From Pararge aegeria (taxonomy: Eukaryota > Arthropoda > Insecta > Lepidoptera > Nymphalidae): a DNA stretch of 64,000 bases. The notes under the pieces were generated by a model. That model searched no databases. It worked only from the letters and a program-made list of their open reading frames with translations, and was not told the DNA's origin. Shown here piece after piece: positions 63,650 through 64,000 of this stretch; position 1 is the first letter of the stretch, and every line of letters begins with the position of its first letter. The stretch covers positions 3,906,001 to 3,970,000 of the forward strand of contig NC_053197.1 in the NCBI RefSeq assembly GCF_905163445.1. The letters are read 5' to 3'. Made by a program: the position numbers and the translations under genes.

Positions 63650-64000
63650 TTAAAGGTCGGCCTCAGGGGCCCATCCTTTTAGCAACTCTTGTATCCTCGC
63701 CTCGTTTGCATTCTCGTCATCGTCAGTCTCAGTCTCGGCCACCCCCTCCCATGGTGTCATGTTTGATGGGTGGTTAGTCCCGGTCTCCATTTCTATCGCG
63801 TCGATATCCTCGGAGGCGTTTTCAACGGAGGGTCCGGGCGCAGTGGCTTTGAGGTTTGTTGTCGCTGTGTCATTTTTCGTTTCTGGCTCCGGGGTCTTCT
63901 TAGGCGGTACGTCGCTGAGTCCTTCGCCGTCGAAGAACCGGATATAGATAGATCCGGTGGAGTAAGAGACTCTCCTTCCCTTGGCCAGGATGTCTTCGAC
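63650..64000 (-). CDS. LINE ORF1 (gag-like), C-terminal end, partial
   Basis: An open minus-strand frame enters from beyond the window and ends with TAA at 63650-63652, giving 116 codons here. It begins VEDILAKGRRVSYSTGSIYI and ends ARIQELLKGWAPEADL. The middle is acidic and Pro/Thr/Glu-rich (TETDDDENANEA). No zinc knuckle is visible in this part. It lies 20 nt before the ORF2 frame, on the same strand, the place and orientation of ORF1 in two-ORF LINEs. ORF1 proteins of this type bind element RNA. There is no start codon in the window, so it is easy to miss. The assignment as ORF1 rests on position; the sequence alone is not diagnostic. Confidence 0.7.
   Translation of the reverse strand, partial: VEDILAKGRRVSYSTGSIYIRFFDGEGLSDVPPKKTPEPETKNDTATTNLKATAPGPSVENASEDIDAIEMETGTNHPSNMTPWEGVAETETDDDENANEARIQELLKGWAPEADL

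Larger units (their letters stand above)
59879..64000 (-). mobile_element. I/R1/LOA-type LINE with RNase H, nearly full length
   Basis: From the window edge to about 59879 on the minus strand: ORF1 end, ORF2 with endonuclease, reverse transcriptase, RNase H and CCHC finger, then a short UTR with (GAA)n and ATGAATGTTGTTAGTGCGCT before AATAAATAAA. Its GC content and intact motifs stand out against the decayed surroundings, so it is young. The 5' end is outside the window. Confidence 0.9.

Noticed and set aside
1..64000. A multi-gene defence, secretion or biosynthetic system
   Set aside because: No run of adjacent host-type coding sequences exists; all protein-like frames trace to transposable elements.

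Overview
This 64 kb window looks like a gene-poor, AT-rich piece of a moth or butterfly (Lepidoptera) genome. I infer this from the mix of repeats: RTE-type LINE tails ending in (GAT)n, tRNA-headed SINEs of the kind common in Lepidoptera, short Helitron-like elements beginning TCTATACT and ending CTAGT, and CR1/Jockey-type LINE 3' ends. I found no exon of a host protein gene, no rRNA, no CRISPR array and no convincing functional tRNA. Almost every open frame that makes sense as protein belongs to a transposable element; the rest are chance frames or shadows.

Layout. 0-12 kb: scattered SINEs, a short hAT-like MITE, degenerate RTE copies on both strands and long unassigned AT-rich DNA. 12-13 kb: five units of a 118-bp tandem repeat running directly into the C-terminal end of a Helitron Pif1-type helicase. 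13-30 kb: SINE-A and SINE-B copies, a foldback family (repeat E), a locally clustered family (repeat Q), a Harbinger-like MITE with TAA target duplications, and several LINE tails. 31-34 kb: the longest RTE reverse transcriptase fragment and a second shorter RTE copy in the same orientation. 34-55 kb: more LINE ends (CR1-like, Jockey-like, R4/Dong-like and an inverted pair of one C-terminal fragment), Helitron-like elements, and two further hAT-like MITE copies with clear 8-bp target duplications. 54-59 kb: a repeat E copy carrying a hammerhead-ribozyme-like core, then nested and duplicated SINEs. 59.9-64 kb, minus strand: a nearly full-length I/R1/LOA-type LINE with endonuclease, reverse transcriptase, RNase H and a CCHC finger, broken by one frameshift, with the end of its ORF1 running off the window.

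How the parts relate. The LINEs supply reverse transcriptase. The SINEs have tRNA-like heads (A and B boxes) and probably depended on LINE machinery. The MITEs depended on hAT and Harbinger transposases that are not encoded here. Insertions are layered, so relative ages can be read: a SINE-A is split by a LINE, and a SINE-B is split by a duplicated block containing SINE-A. A notable number of short, perfect inverted repeats with loops of 2-6 nt occur, two of them inside or beside LINE sequence, which suggests repeated template-switch events. The most unusual single item is the hammerhead-like motif at 54511-54560. I did not find a new multi-gene system.
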